From the NCBI GenBank assembly GCA_900239685.1, contig OENT01000471.1, positions 46,736 through 110,735 on the forward strand: DNA of 64,000 nucleotides, in the 5' to 3' direction. Source of the stretch: Rotaria macrura (Eukaryota > Rotifera > Eurotatoria > Philodinida > Philodinidae). The notes under the pieces are model-generated. The model was not told where the DNA came from and did no database searches. It worked only from the letters and a program-made list of their open reading frames with translations. Each line of letters begins with the position of its first letter. The stretch's first letter is position 1. The translations under genes and the position numbers were made by a program. Positions 51,081 to 63,282 of this stretch are shown piece by piece.

Positions 51081-52184
51081 ATTAGAGCGAATGATACGAT
51101 AACAGGATCAGCGAATCAACCAACGTTTTCATTATACGAGAGAGAAAGCCCAGAGTCGTAAAAGAAAACTATATTCAGAAACTAATAAGATTTGATTAAG
51201 ATCTATCGATATACACAAGATTGATATTCATAAATAATTCCATTTTCGATTTATACAAATTTTCGATTTGATTCAAGGAACTTTTATAGCATGTGATTTA
51301 TTTTGCAGCCTGAATTCAGCGATAAAATTTCTTTTTCCTTTCACGACCAGTCTTCATGCGATGAGGCAGGCGCAATTGCCAAAAGCGTATGAAATAGTTT
51401 CAAATCTAGAAAAAAATATCATAATGGTGAATTTTTCGATCCACTTCGATGAGAATGGGTCTTCTCTTTCGAACTCTATTATTTAATGTTGATCACAGGA
51501 ACTTTTCTTCGTCGACAGAATTGATTAAATATTCTCAAACATCGATATTAAGGCTTATCTGTAAGTATACAAATAAATTCAATAATCACTCGTATTCTTA
51601 TTTCTATTCGCCACCTTTATATTCTGCAAGATACTTGCACACAAACAAATTAGATCACAGAAATAAGATTTTATTTCGTTGGAATAAGAAAATAATGTTT
51701 CCCTCGGACGCATAATGTACATTGTGATGAACTTAATAATGATGAATCGAACTATATCTCAAATTAAAGCACGGCTAGATTATTGGTTGTCCAAGAGATG
51801 TTTATGAAAAATGCCCGGTTCGGCTTCAAATATCAGAATTTCCCCTTTCCAGAAAACATGACACAATTTTTCTAATAGAGCGGCTGACACTTTCAAAAAA
51901 AAATATTCTTATAGAAGATGTGATCATCTATTGTGGAGAAAGGGATCAGTCGTACTTTCTGATTCATATAAAAACGTTTCTATGATCTTCTTCTTTTGTA
52001 AAAAATATTTGCTAAAACAAAGCCGCTTTATTGAAGTTCTACAATTTCCATTAGTAATGGGTTTATCCTTAATATTCGATGACGTACATAAATACCGGGC
52101 TAATTTATTATTATTTTCACTGTATTTGGTGTTCTTTCTATCTGAGTTTTCTTACTGAAACAGACTAACGAACACGTATCTCAA
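51081..52184. other. Stretch without a supported gene
   Basis: Plus-strand ORFs at 51268-51486, 51449-51715 and 51931-52158 overlap in different frames and show no family motif. The region includes the 5' flank of the TBP-like pseudogene. Confidence 0.4.
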
Positions 52185-54348
52185 ATGTCATTTACACCAT
52201 TGTTGTCAACTCCCGTAAGTGAAACTTCGAGAAACGTAGCGAATACGAGGACAAGAACTGCTTCTGAACAAGAACACGAAGAAAATATTCATTGTCAATT
52301 AGCATCATCGTCATATATAACCACCACAAGCATGGGTCCACTCTCTTCAGTCGCTGTCAGCAATCAACAACAGTTACAAATGCAAATCGAAGCTTGTAAG
52401 ACACCTTCTATTGACGGCGACGTATCTCCTTTAAAACCAAGGGTACACTAAGTCTTGATATAAAAACTCTTTTATTTCTGAGCACATTTATCAAAGAGTT
52501 GTAGTGATTTTCTTCTATTCAATGTTCGAAAGTTGATGACAGATCAATTCTTCGCAACATTAGAGCCCACCTGTAGATGTGAATATTCTTTTCGTCGTGC
52601 ACTTTATTTATTTTTCAGTAAGAAAATCAATTCTAGAATCATCGATCTTCGATCCCGTGTGTATGGAATAAGATTTGGGAGAAGTTAAACAAAGGTGTCG
52701 ATGAAACCAAAAATGAGACACAAAAACTGAGTTCAATTCGTAATTCTGCCTTGTGCTTGAATAACAGTTTAAGCATTGAACATGCAGTTAAGACATTTGT
52801 ATATTTCGCAGGATCAAAATGCTACATGAAGTCGATTGTCACCAATAATGGCGATTGAATTTTAATGAGAACTGCATAATTACTTCATACATCTCAGTAT
52901 GATTAAATGATTATTATTCAGGTGTCAAACAAAATCAATTTCTCATGAAAGCAATTTATGTATTAATCGAGCCCCAGATTGGCACTTCATTTTTTTTTAT
53001 ATTCTCTCCATCATATTAATCAAAATATCTCATGCTAGTCTAGAAGAAGAAAAAAAATAAAAAGTACTTGTTGTAATACTTCTTTCAGCTTCAGACAGAA
53101 TACAACATAACTTATATTTGTTTTCTAATTTATTTCTATCTGTGTTCACAGTTACTACCAAGCAAACTAATACTTTCCTGACTTCTCAACGAACATTTCT
53201 TCTTGTTTCGTTGGGGCAACAAAATCAAATGACCACCATTGGTCACTAGTCGAACTCCGACATGACTCACTAACTATTTTCTTATGCATTCCAATGAAAA
53301 ATGAATCGGAAGACTACATTTGTTTTTGAAAACTATTTGATCTTTATCAAACATCAAAATATTGAGCCTCTATAGTCATGGATGATTAATTCACTAAAGT
53401 ATTTTCAAAGCTCATTATTTGTCAAATGCATTGAAGATCAAATAATTTCTCTTTCTTTTGTTATTGAATAAGAAAGAGCTTGGTCAAAAAAGCTCGTTGA
53501 TGACAATCTTATTCAAGATTTTTGCCGATCTATCATGGATATCAAACTAAGTCGTCCATCAGTTTGAATGAAGAAAAACGAAATTATGATGTTTACTTGA
53601 ATCGCTTGTGAATTATTTTTCAGCAATGTTATATCAACGGTGGATCTGACTTGTCAATTGGACTTGAAACGGGTATCTTTGAAAGTTCGTAATGCCGAAT
53701 ATAATCCAGAGCGATTTAATGCTGTTATTATGCGTATTTGACACCCACGTACGACCGCCTTAATCTTTAGTTCGGATAGAATGGTGTGCACAGATGCTCG
53801 AAGGTATTCAAGCTATTTTCTATTTTGTTGCTTTTACGTTCACCTTCGAACATTTTTAGTGAAGAAGATTCGTTAGAAGCAGCTGAACGTTTTGCGTGAG
53901 TGATTCAAAAACTTGCCTTTCCAGTATATCAGAGTACTTAAAATTAAATTTTGCATATCTTGATATTCTGCAGGTGAATTTTCGCAATTTTAAAATTCAA
54001 AATATGATCAGTAGTATAGATGTCAAAAGTCCTATCCGATTCCAACAGATGGAAGAGCTTGCACCATCAACATCGTCAATTTTGCAGGTGAAAAGTGAAT
54101 TTGATTCACATGGATTTATGAAAATTATTTGTCAATTTAGTTACGAACCTGAAGTCTTCCCTGGTTTAATTTACCGAATGATTCAACCAAAAGTTGTTTT
54201 ACTTATTTTCGTATCAGGCGAAATCTCATTTGAAATTCTTTCATCGAATTCAAACTGTTGGTCGATACTTTTAGGCGCTAAAGTTCTTCAACAAATACAT
54301 GAAGCGTTTGAACGAATTTATCCAGTTCTCCAACGATATCGAAAATAA
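52185..54348 (+). pseudogene. TBP: TATA-box-binding protein (TBP) pseudogene
   Basis: TBP binds the TATA box as a saddle of two repeats for all three RNA polymerases. A candidate N-terminal exon (52185-52448, Ser/Gln-rich) is followed after 1.2 kb by repeat 1 from 53626: [35 protein letters not shown], then a TGA where the family has Arg, then HPRTTALIFSS. After a 57-nt intron comes [12 protein letters not shown], a second TGA in place of Arg, then VIQKLAFP. Repeat 2, after another intron, reads [19 protein letters not shown] and [20 protein letters not shown], with extra inserts of about 20 and 13 residues, and ends at TAA 54348. Both TGAs fit CGA-to-TGA change, and the conserved Gly of SGKMVCTGA is Asp. 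The N-terminal exon does not join in phase. I read it as a dead paralogue. Confidence 0.88.
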
Positions 54349-55212
54349 TATTCCTCAAATAGTTCTCGCTGTTTTATAATCAATATTGCTGTTTACTCTT
54401 GTTTACAATTCTCAAGTAGACAATCGACTTTACATGTTCATAACGAGCTGGATCGATATGATTGTATTGAAATGGCAGCGGATTCTGTTTAATGAAAGCT
54501 TGTTGATTAATGATTCTGATCAATAAGCTTCGATTTAACCCCGTTTGATCACCAGTTGAGATGTGTTCATCCCTCAAACATAGTATTGTAAATGTCAAGA
54601 ACTTCGGTTATTTGAGGCGTATCAGTTCAGCGTAGCGAAAATTCAAAAATAAATAATTGTTTTAAAATACAAAGTCTGTGGTTCAAAGAAGACAGGATAT
54701 TGGGATTTTATGGGGGTGTCACTGAAAGCATGGACTATCGACTGGCATCCATCCTCATTCTATATGACAGCAAAACAGTGTTATGTGTAATTGGCATAAT
54801 TCGTCCTCCATTCTATTCTCACCAGGGATGTAAATACGGTATTGCTCTGGCTGTGAAACCGTGTATCTGAGTGAGTGTATCTTTGTTGAGAGCAGAGAAA
54901 CACCCAAACCCAGAATAGTCTTATGTTGAGGTAATTTCATTTTATCATCTTTTCTAATTTGAAACTTCACAAACTCAAATAGCATTCATTTTATTATATC
55001 GAGAAAAATAACAAATGAATTTTATTTCCTTCAATGCAAAAGAGTGAATAGACACAAGAGCTATTCTATTGTATCTATTATGTAGATTGTACAAAGACGC
55101 ACGACTTATGTGACTTAGCCCTTGATTTTATCACCAAAACAGAAACAACAATTATTGTCACTGCTCTTATTTGGAACGCTGTGATAAATTATTCTTTTCA
55201 CATTCTCGTTTT
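54349..55212. other. Stretch without a supported gene
   Basis: Two short minus-strand ORFs (54380-54598, 54755-54985) without motifs. It may include degraded upstream parts of the LRR remnant. Confidence 0.45.
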
Positions 55213-55935
55213 CTCGAACTCCAAAGTAATGACATTAGAGACGCAGAAGTACAGAAGTTTGCAGATCCTCTTAGAAGAAGCTCGGTAGTGCACTCTTCCA
55301 CGTTTATCTTCAATCGATGATTTTTATTCAGACATTTATTAACCTCAATCTTTCTTCCAATAAAATCGGAGGTACAGGAGCCAATTATCTTGTGGATACT
55401 CTTTCAAACAATGAGATAGTATGAAATTTTCTTCCTATCAACGTCTTTTCGATTCACAGTATTCATCAAGACACTCAACCTTGGATTGAATGACATTGCG
55501 GCGAATGCATTGTACAGTTTTTTATTTGTGCTGCTAGAACCAATATGCTAATATACTATTCGCTGTTCATCTTTATCTAATCGACATCCTGTTGAACACA
55601 GATGCAGAACACGCTCTACCTGTGGTAGAATTTTATTGAAGATGCAGACGCAGAGTATATTGTGAGTGCTCTCATAAATAATGCAGTAGTACAATATTCG
55701 CTATTCATATTTGTATTTTCAATCTTCAAGTTCACACTGACTATACTCAATTGGTTATGCAATAAGTAAAGTATTTTGCTGCCATTCTGAGAACGAACAT
55801 GGTAATACAACATCAGCTTCTAATCTTTGTCTTTATTTTCTATTTTCAACGCTGGAGCTCATCTTATTCAATTTAGCATTGAATGAAATTGGAGATGACG
55901 AGCGGCAGCTACTTATGGTAGTCTATAATGGAAGA
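55213..55935 (+). pseudogene. Remnant of an NLRC3-type leucine-rich-repeat gene
   Basis: Five separate LRR units of ribonuclease-inhibitor type can be read on the plus strand: LELQSNDIRDAEVQKFADPL (from 55213), LINLNLSSNKIGGTGANYLV (from about 55338), TLNLGLNDIAANAL (55471), IEDADAEYIVSAL (about 55636) and LELILFNLALNEIGDDERQL (about 55852). They lie in different frames, with stops and unconserved sequence between. The spacing of 100-200 nt is irregular, so this is not an intact exon chain. Such repeats form the sensor of NLRC3-like and RAN-GAP-like proteins. No NACHT domain remains nearby. Confidence 0.7.
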
Positions 55936-58900
55936 AAAGGACTACAAGTATCGTTCTAACTGATGATGATGCTTATTCTATTAAAGTATTCTTGATTATA
56001 TGTTACTCGATGTTAAATTTTTGTGGAAACCTTTGGCTGTTACTGAGTTGATAAATATATAGCACTTTACAGTCACAATGAGTGTTACTTCATGTCAATA
56101 CTGTGTTGTAAGTTGGGTAGAATCTGTTCAAATAGATCGAAAGAACACGTAGCGTTAGACATTACTTCAAAGAAATGGAAACATCATAGTTATCAGATAT
56201 GCTAATGGTTGTGTTTGAACCTGGTGTAGGTGCGATATTGTCTCATCCACACTCTATGTTCATATATTTTTCGTTGTAGCATTCCTGAACACACGGAAGA
56301 AAGAATGACGGCAAAGATTTCATTAACGCACAAATTCGATGAGAAATCGAAGTTTAACTCATTAACTTGATTCCTAGAGAAACTTTTACTTTTCATTCGA
56401 ATGCCCGTATTAGAATTTATTCTCTACTAGCAATTTGCTTTATTCCGATTAATTTCATATTCATCGTTTTATTTCCATTTTTGACGCTCATGCATCTTTT
56501 TGAGTTGATTGGGTCTTTTCGGTTAATATCTGGATGTCAAGATTGTATTTTTCAAGGTTTCTATAAATACTATGGAAAACGTCCTTGACATCAATGTATC
56601 TTTGGGTAAGAACAAAATGTACATCGATGTCGAGAACTTTGAAAAATTTGATTCAACGTCTTTCCAAATGATCAAATATAAAATCTTTTCCCTCAAAAAC
56701 AAAACTAAAACCCTGTCATCATTGAAGAATAGTCATATTTAATATTATTGCAGACATATCATAATTATACTTATTTTCATGAAAGTTCTCCTTACAAAAT
56801 TTCTTTCCCTTCTAATGTGTATTTCTGAATACTACTCAATAGGCACTAAAAACAGATAAGCAATATAGATACTATCCTCAGATGATGCATGAAATAATGA
56901 CTGTATTTGTTATCTTTTCATCATTTATGCTAACATTAACAAATACCAGATGTTTAAAAACTGTCAGCAAAGCATGTCGTTTTTTATATTAAGTTATTTT
57001 CGAATAAATGGTATTTTTACACTGTCAATTTGTCGTATCCCACATAGAACATCCAAGAGAAGTTTATTTTTAGTATAAAAACAACATTCGTATTCCATTT
57101 ATAATAATACAAATAATTATTTAGGTATCGCTTAATCAATTATGCCTGTGTATGAAAATGATATATTTTCAGAATAGAACAAGGCAATATATTTCTTACC
57201 TCACATTCATATACTGCAAGTGATTAAAAATGAAGTTAAAATAATTAGTAATAATATCTCAATAATATTCATAGTTAAAATTTACTTACAATAATCGATG
57301 ATCACTCAACTGTATTTTGTGTGGATACTTTTCGTCAATGATACTCTACTCAATGTTCAACAGTAGAAATACGACGTCTCTAAAATTTTCTAGCTATATA
57401 GACTGTAAAATTCGATGCAAAATTATAGATGATTTTACGTTCATATTGAATTTCAAGATTTGTTCGACACAAGTAATTACTTATGTCTTATATTTAATAT
57501 CATTGTAAATCGATTGCAACGGAAATCGATCAAAAGTACTTTTCCAATACCACAAGCAGAGGTCTTTGTCGACGAAACGTCACATACATGCAGTTTAATG
57601 TATTGTATACTTTTCAGCAGCGTGATTTCGCTGATTATTTTCATTTGATACTTTTTCTTGCGCATAAACATCGAAGGAAATTTTTGAAAAACACTAGCAT
57701 ATACGTTATTTATAACAATGAAAAGTACTTTTTTGTCATGCATCGTCTATTATAGACATCTTACGTTGTTTCAAGTTACTCCATGTACCAGTGTCATCAA
57801 GTTCTATGAAATAATAAACTAGATTTGGAAATTATGAATGCATCGAGTCCTTTTATCGAACACTTACAAATAACTGCGCTGGCTGACGGCAAAGAAATAG
57901 AATCTCAATTACTTGTTCTAAACCTTTCACGACGATCTATACAAGATAGAAAAAGAATCAACATTTGATTTCGAGTCATCTGATCCAGACATTTGAGCAA
58001 ATCTTTGCAAGCGCTACTGTTAGTAGGTCATAAAAGCCAAAACTTGAACATTCCATTTATTCTTTCTCATATTTCTGAAAAACTTCACATCAACAACACA
58101 ATCCGATTTATAATCTTAATGCTATTTTCTACAATTATAATAATTTTCTCATCGATGCTACTAGTGATTACTATCGCCTTCTCTTGAAACATGACAGACT
58201 GTATTACAGATACGTTTTAGAGAATGAATTCTCACAAAGTATAGAATTTTTACAGCTATCAGTATTAATTTACTATTTAGTGTGAAAAGCGTCAGTAAGA
58301 AAATGAATAATATAAAAATAATGCTGGAACGTTTTCGTTGATCCAAACTATTGTTACCCATATGCATGAATCGACCTAAAGTTGACTTAGGATTTTATAA
58401 ATATTTGGGCCTACTTTGTATTCAATGACGAGCAGTTTTGTATTGAGACTTAACTTTTGGAATTCTTTTTTCCATTGTTGTAATTAAAATTGTTTGGACA
58501 CAATTTTGACAATATTGATTTTTAGTCAAATATTCTCTTGTATTGGATCTGTGAATACAGATGCATGAGCTTGTATAAAAAATTGCCTAGAAGAGTTATA
58601 TTACAGATAAATCAATACATCGATGAAGGATAAAATATATCGAAAACTTGTTTCACCGTGAAGTCAAATATATTGAATGTAGAGAAATACTCGATACCTG
58701 CTCTCGTTTTAGTTCTTATTCATTCATAGAATGAATTGTTTCCAATGCCAAATTATACGAATATGGCATGCTTTTGAAAATATGTTCTGTCATATGTACT
58801 GGCATTTCAGTATTAACTTGAAGTTCAATGATTGATCTGACCGGAATGATAGTTTATTCAGCGACCCATCGTTTATTTGGAAAAAGATGATTTACATAAT

Positions 58901-60041
58901 GCATTTAGTGAACAATCATACCGTTTAATGGACAACTGTTTGAGAGATTGTGAGATACACATGTTGATGAGGAAAAGTGGCGCACTGTGTTACTACAACA
59001 ATCCAGATGATAGTTAACTTAATACATGAGCAATTCAATTCTTTTGTGAAATCTCATCATTATATTGGAGATAAGTGGCATCGATTCGATTGACAAATGA
59101 TGAACAATATTAAATGATAAAATCAAAATTATGCTTAAATATTCCTTAAAGATCAAAGTCGCGTTGACTTTGTAGGTGAATGACAATAACACGATCAAGG
59201 GCAGAATTAAGAGATCGGAATCCTCAACGTGGTTGCATGACTTCAGTCCATTCATAAATTGTTTGTTTAACCTGATAGTTAGATATGTTTGTAGTTGTAA
59301 ACAACGTAGTGTACTATTATATGAAAGTTCATCTTTTTATTTCGACAAAATAGACAATTAGCTTTTGAGTATGAGTGAACGAGTAAAATAAAGAGAATCT
59401 AATATAGTCGTGATGCTAGTGAATATTTGTTTGTCGTTCAAGTCAAACGAATAAATTACTTTTACTATGATCGAATTCGTCCCCTGTCGTCCATTAATAT
59501 TCGACAAATTTGAATTGTAATCTTAGTTTCTTTTGATTCCATCAAGATCTTGCTATTTGAGTTGAATCATCATGAATTTTTTGAAGAAAATTCATTTATT
59601 ACGCATTCGATAAAGCTCTAAAATTTATTATTCATCACTCGTTACTAATCGTTACGGGAGTGCGGATGTAACTGTAATTATTATAGGTTTAAGTTTTGAC
59701 ATAAATGAGCAGTATCTCTACGTTCATTAACAAAATAAGCATCATTAACATGGAATAATCTTCAAAATAGACAGGAAACAATAAAATTAGAAGATATTGC
59801 ACCAACACCCACACCAAATGATTGTTAACTAAACTATTTCGTGCCTACAATGACATATTCTGGTGTTAGTCATCTTTATTTCAGATCTGAATTAGACAGT
59901 AAGCAAAATAAACGAATCGAATGAAAGTTAGCCAGGAGTTGATTTTACATAGCATTGTAATTAAGAGGTAGATAATTTGAAGATGATAATCATGCAGTGG
60001 TATGTGTATCGATTCAAAGAACAAGAAAAAAAGTCTATATT
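55936..60041. other. 4.1-kb stretch without a recognisable gene
   Basis: AT-rich. ORFs up to 88 codons occur on both strands (57317-57508, 57477-57743, 59019-59255 and others), but none shows a motif, codon pattern or partner exon. The end near 60041 is the 3' flank of the eIF4A paralogue. Confidence 0.5.
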
Positions 60042-61683
60042 TTAAATCAAATCGGCAATGTTCACGGGTAGTTCTTCGATTTGTGTACTATAATATTGTT
60101 CAATGTTGTGTAATGCTTGCTGTTCCTCATTAGTAATGAAATTGATAGCTACACCTTTTCGACCGAATGCACCACTACGTCCAATACTTAACGAAAACAA
60201 TAATTCATTTAATTCCGAAATTATTGATTCTTACCGATGAATATAGTTGTCACGATTAGTGGGCAGGTCATAATTGATAACAAGACCAACTTGTCGAATA
60301 TCATTATCACATCCAAGCGTATCTGTTCTTACCAAGATTCGACTGGAACCCGTTCGAAATTCTTTCAAGGCATCATTACGTTGTTTTGCATCCATATTAA
60401 GATGCTACAGCAAATAGAAAATCAATTCGTATCTAAATGGGAACATATCATCATAAAACTGACCAGAGCAGATACAGTTAAATTACGTGCAGGTAGTTTT
60501 TCAGTTAACAACTCGACCTTTTCACGTGTGTTACAAAATATGACAGTTTGTGTGATCGATAATGTATCAAACAATTCACATAATATATCTAATTTCCCCT
60601 CCTGGATACAATTATTCTGCATTAGCTCATCATGATAGAATGATAAGTTTGTTTATCTACCTCACGTTCGACATTCACATAAAATTGACGAATACCTTCC
60701 AGCGTTCGTTCTTCTCTCTTGATAAGAACTTTCACAGGATCATTCATAACTTTAGTTGTGAGTTCGAGTAAATCGAAAGGCATCGTAGCCGATACAACAA
60801 TGACCTGAACATTTTCTGGCAGTACCATAAATATGTCATAAATTTGCTCGTTAAAACCACGAGACAAAAGCTCATCAGCTTCATCCAACACAAACATTTT
60901 GATATTTTCACTACCTACGATGTGAATGAAGATAAAAATGCGACACATATAAGATGTAAATCACGTACGAAGTGCTGATCTTTTCAACATATCATAGGTT
61001 CGACCAGGTGTACCAACAACAACTTGGACGCCTGCTTCAAGTCGTTTCATATCCTCACGAACATTCACACCACCAATACAAGCATGACATGTCACATTCA
61101 TATGTTCACCTAGTACTGAAACTACTCTGCGGATCTAAATCACAAATAGAATCAAGAAGTTGATGGGAAACAAATATTACATGGCAGAGAAAACTATACC
61201 GCCTGAGCCAGTTCACGCGCTGGTACCAGAATTAATGCTTGACAATCTCTACAATCCACGTTGAGTTGTTGTAAGACTGCAATCACGAAGGCTATCGTTT
61301 TACCTGTGCCTGATTGTGCTTGCACAATCACATCGTAACCTTCAAGACGAATGAATATGTATTGAACAAATTTCAGTTCTAGAGAAATGACACACAACGA
61401 ACCCCCAATACACGGTTGAAGAGCACGTTGTTGAACATCCGCAGGACGCTCGAAACCATAGCCATAGATACCACGTAAAAGTGGTTCTCGTAAGTTCATT
61501 TGATCGAAATGCTCGACCACTTCTGTCAGGTGACTTAGGGTGGTTTCATCTCGTGGCAAAGATCGTTTGATCTTACTACGTTCCAGTGAAAGGACATCTC
61601 TGCTCTCACCTTGGTGAGTGTCATTACTAAAAAAGAATATCAACAATGTAATACGTAAGTCTTGTGATAATCAACCTGTTCAT
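60042..61683 (-). CDS. EIF4A: eIF4A-family DEAD-box protein with altered motifs V and VI
   Basis: eIF4A unwinds mRNA 5' leaders for ribosome loading. Exons: 61683-61676, 61626-61403, 61339-61200, 61134-60969, 60914-60661, 60601-60464, 60404-60235 and 60186-60042. All are in phase and total 414 codons, the family's normal length. The first exon is only 8 nt. Present are the Q motif ([11 protein letters not shown]), motif I AQSGTGKT (85-92), Ia PARELA (usually PTRELA), Ib GTPGR, II DEAD (190-193), III SATMP, and the C-terminal end VNIADLI. Motif V, normally ARGID, reads GCDND (341-345). Motif VI, normally HRIGRGGR, reads HRIGRSGA, so the second arginine finger is Ala373. HGDM is HLNM. These losses should abolish ATP-driven unwinding, yet the frame and splice sites are intact. 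It is either a diverged, possibly regulatory paralogue or a very young pseudogene. Confidence 0.93.
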
Positions 61684-63282
61684 GATGTAGCTATAATGAT
61701 AAGATTTAGACTTACACCTGTGATCAACCATGAGCTATAGGTACCTTACTGGAAACTGATAGCTGGTTCTTCTAACAGTTTCTGTTCAAAACAAATTCTT
61801 TTTTCGAATTTTCTTTTCTTAGGAAATTCTCAAACATAGCAGACACAAATACTCTTCCTTTGCTAATGAGTCAAGTAGATATATGCAAATAGTGTTCTTC
61901 GCCTTAGGGTTCATGCGAGAAATAATCCATACTTCAACGACGATATTGTCTCACAGTCGTTTGCTTTGGTTGGTGTATGACTGTCGCTCATAAACGAAGA
62001 TAAAAAGATAATTTATTTGAAAAGTAATTGATCTACAAAGAACCAAGAACGTATCCTATTCAATACACGTCGAAACAGAAAATTTTGACTAGTATCGTAT
62101 AATAAACAACTGCTTTTTGAAAAAGAAAATACACACTATATAAGACGAATGCATATAGATGACTGTCATTTCAAAATTTCTCAATGAGTGCAGATGAGTC
62201 AGAAGCAACCAATCATTTCAGCAGAACTCTAATATAATAACACGGTAACATTTTAAAGCTTTGAAAATTTTAACAAGACAAATACACTCTTTGATCTCAA
62301 ACTATCCTATAGATTGCTAAATGTATCTTTCGCCATCGAGCGCTACAATCTATCACAATGAAACAAACCATAGTGTGCTCGAGTTGTGACTTCTTGATCT
62401 TAAAAAACATTTAATTGCCTTTCACTCCTCATTAATTTTGTTGTAATACCCACTCACATCCATCCTCTGTCTCCAAATGAGAGGTGGAGAATATTACTCA
62501 GATGAATAAACTTCAATTGATTGAACTCGATCGACGATTTCTAAAGACTTTATTAGCGTCTAGAACTGCTCCGATGCAAAAACCAAGCAAAATAGAAGTG
62601 GTATTAGCAGTAAGTTTTCCTTTATCGACAAAGATGCAATACTTATCTGGAGTCGTGCTATAGACTATCATTCTATGAGTCAGTAGTTCGTAAATTAACA
62701 AAAGTATGATCTAAAAATCTACTTGCTGAGTTACATCGGCTTCATTTTTTGCATAAAAATTAAGATACAAAAGTGTGTATTTTGAGTTATCAATCTATTC
62801 ACACAAAAAGGCAAATAAACTGTAGTTGATAGCTGAAAGTTCATGGTAAAACATAATTTGGGAAAGAAATGAAGACACTATGTACTCTTCGTATTGCAGA
62901 TTTGAGTTCTATGGAAACAGGTGAAAGGAATGATATGAACAAATTTAGGATCTAGCGTAAGTTACAGTTAAGCACATCCAAACAAAATGATGCATTCAAG
63001 AAAATAGAATCACTTTAAAAGTAATTTCTAAATTTTAAAATTTGATTCAACAAGCATACTCGAGTCTGAAACCGAAACATTACCTTTGGATGCTTCTTCG
63101 TTAATATTTCTTTATTCTTGCTCTCCAATTTAAATTTACTTCTGTTATTTTTTGGTATGTCAACTTGTGAGAGGTAAATTTCCAACGATCAATTTGTTTT
63201 GCTCCACTTAATAGCAATGCTATGAACTTAGAAAAAGAGGAAATTCATTTTTAGATAAACATTGGCTCTATCCTTACCATGA
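61684..63282. other. 1.6-kb stretch without a recognisable gene
   Basis: It holds the eIF4A 5' flank. A 62-codon minus-strand ORF (62513-62701) has no support. Confidence 0.5.

Noticed and set aside
57317-57743. Overlapping 62-88-codon ORFs on both strands
   Set aside because: Composition and length are as expected by chance in AT-rich DNA, and none has a family signature.
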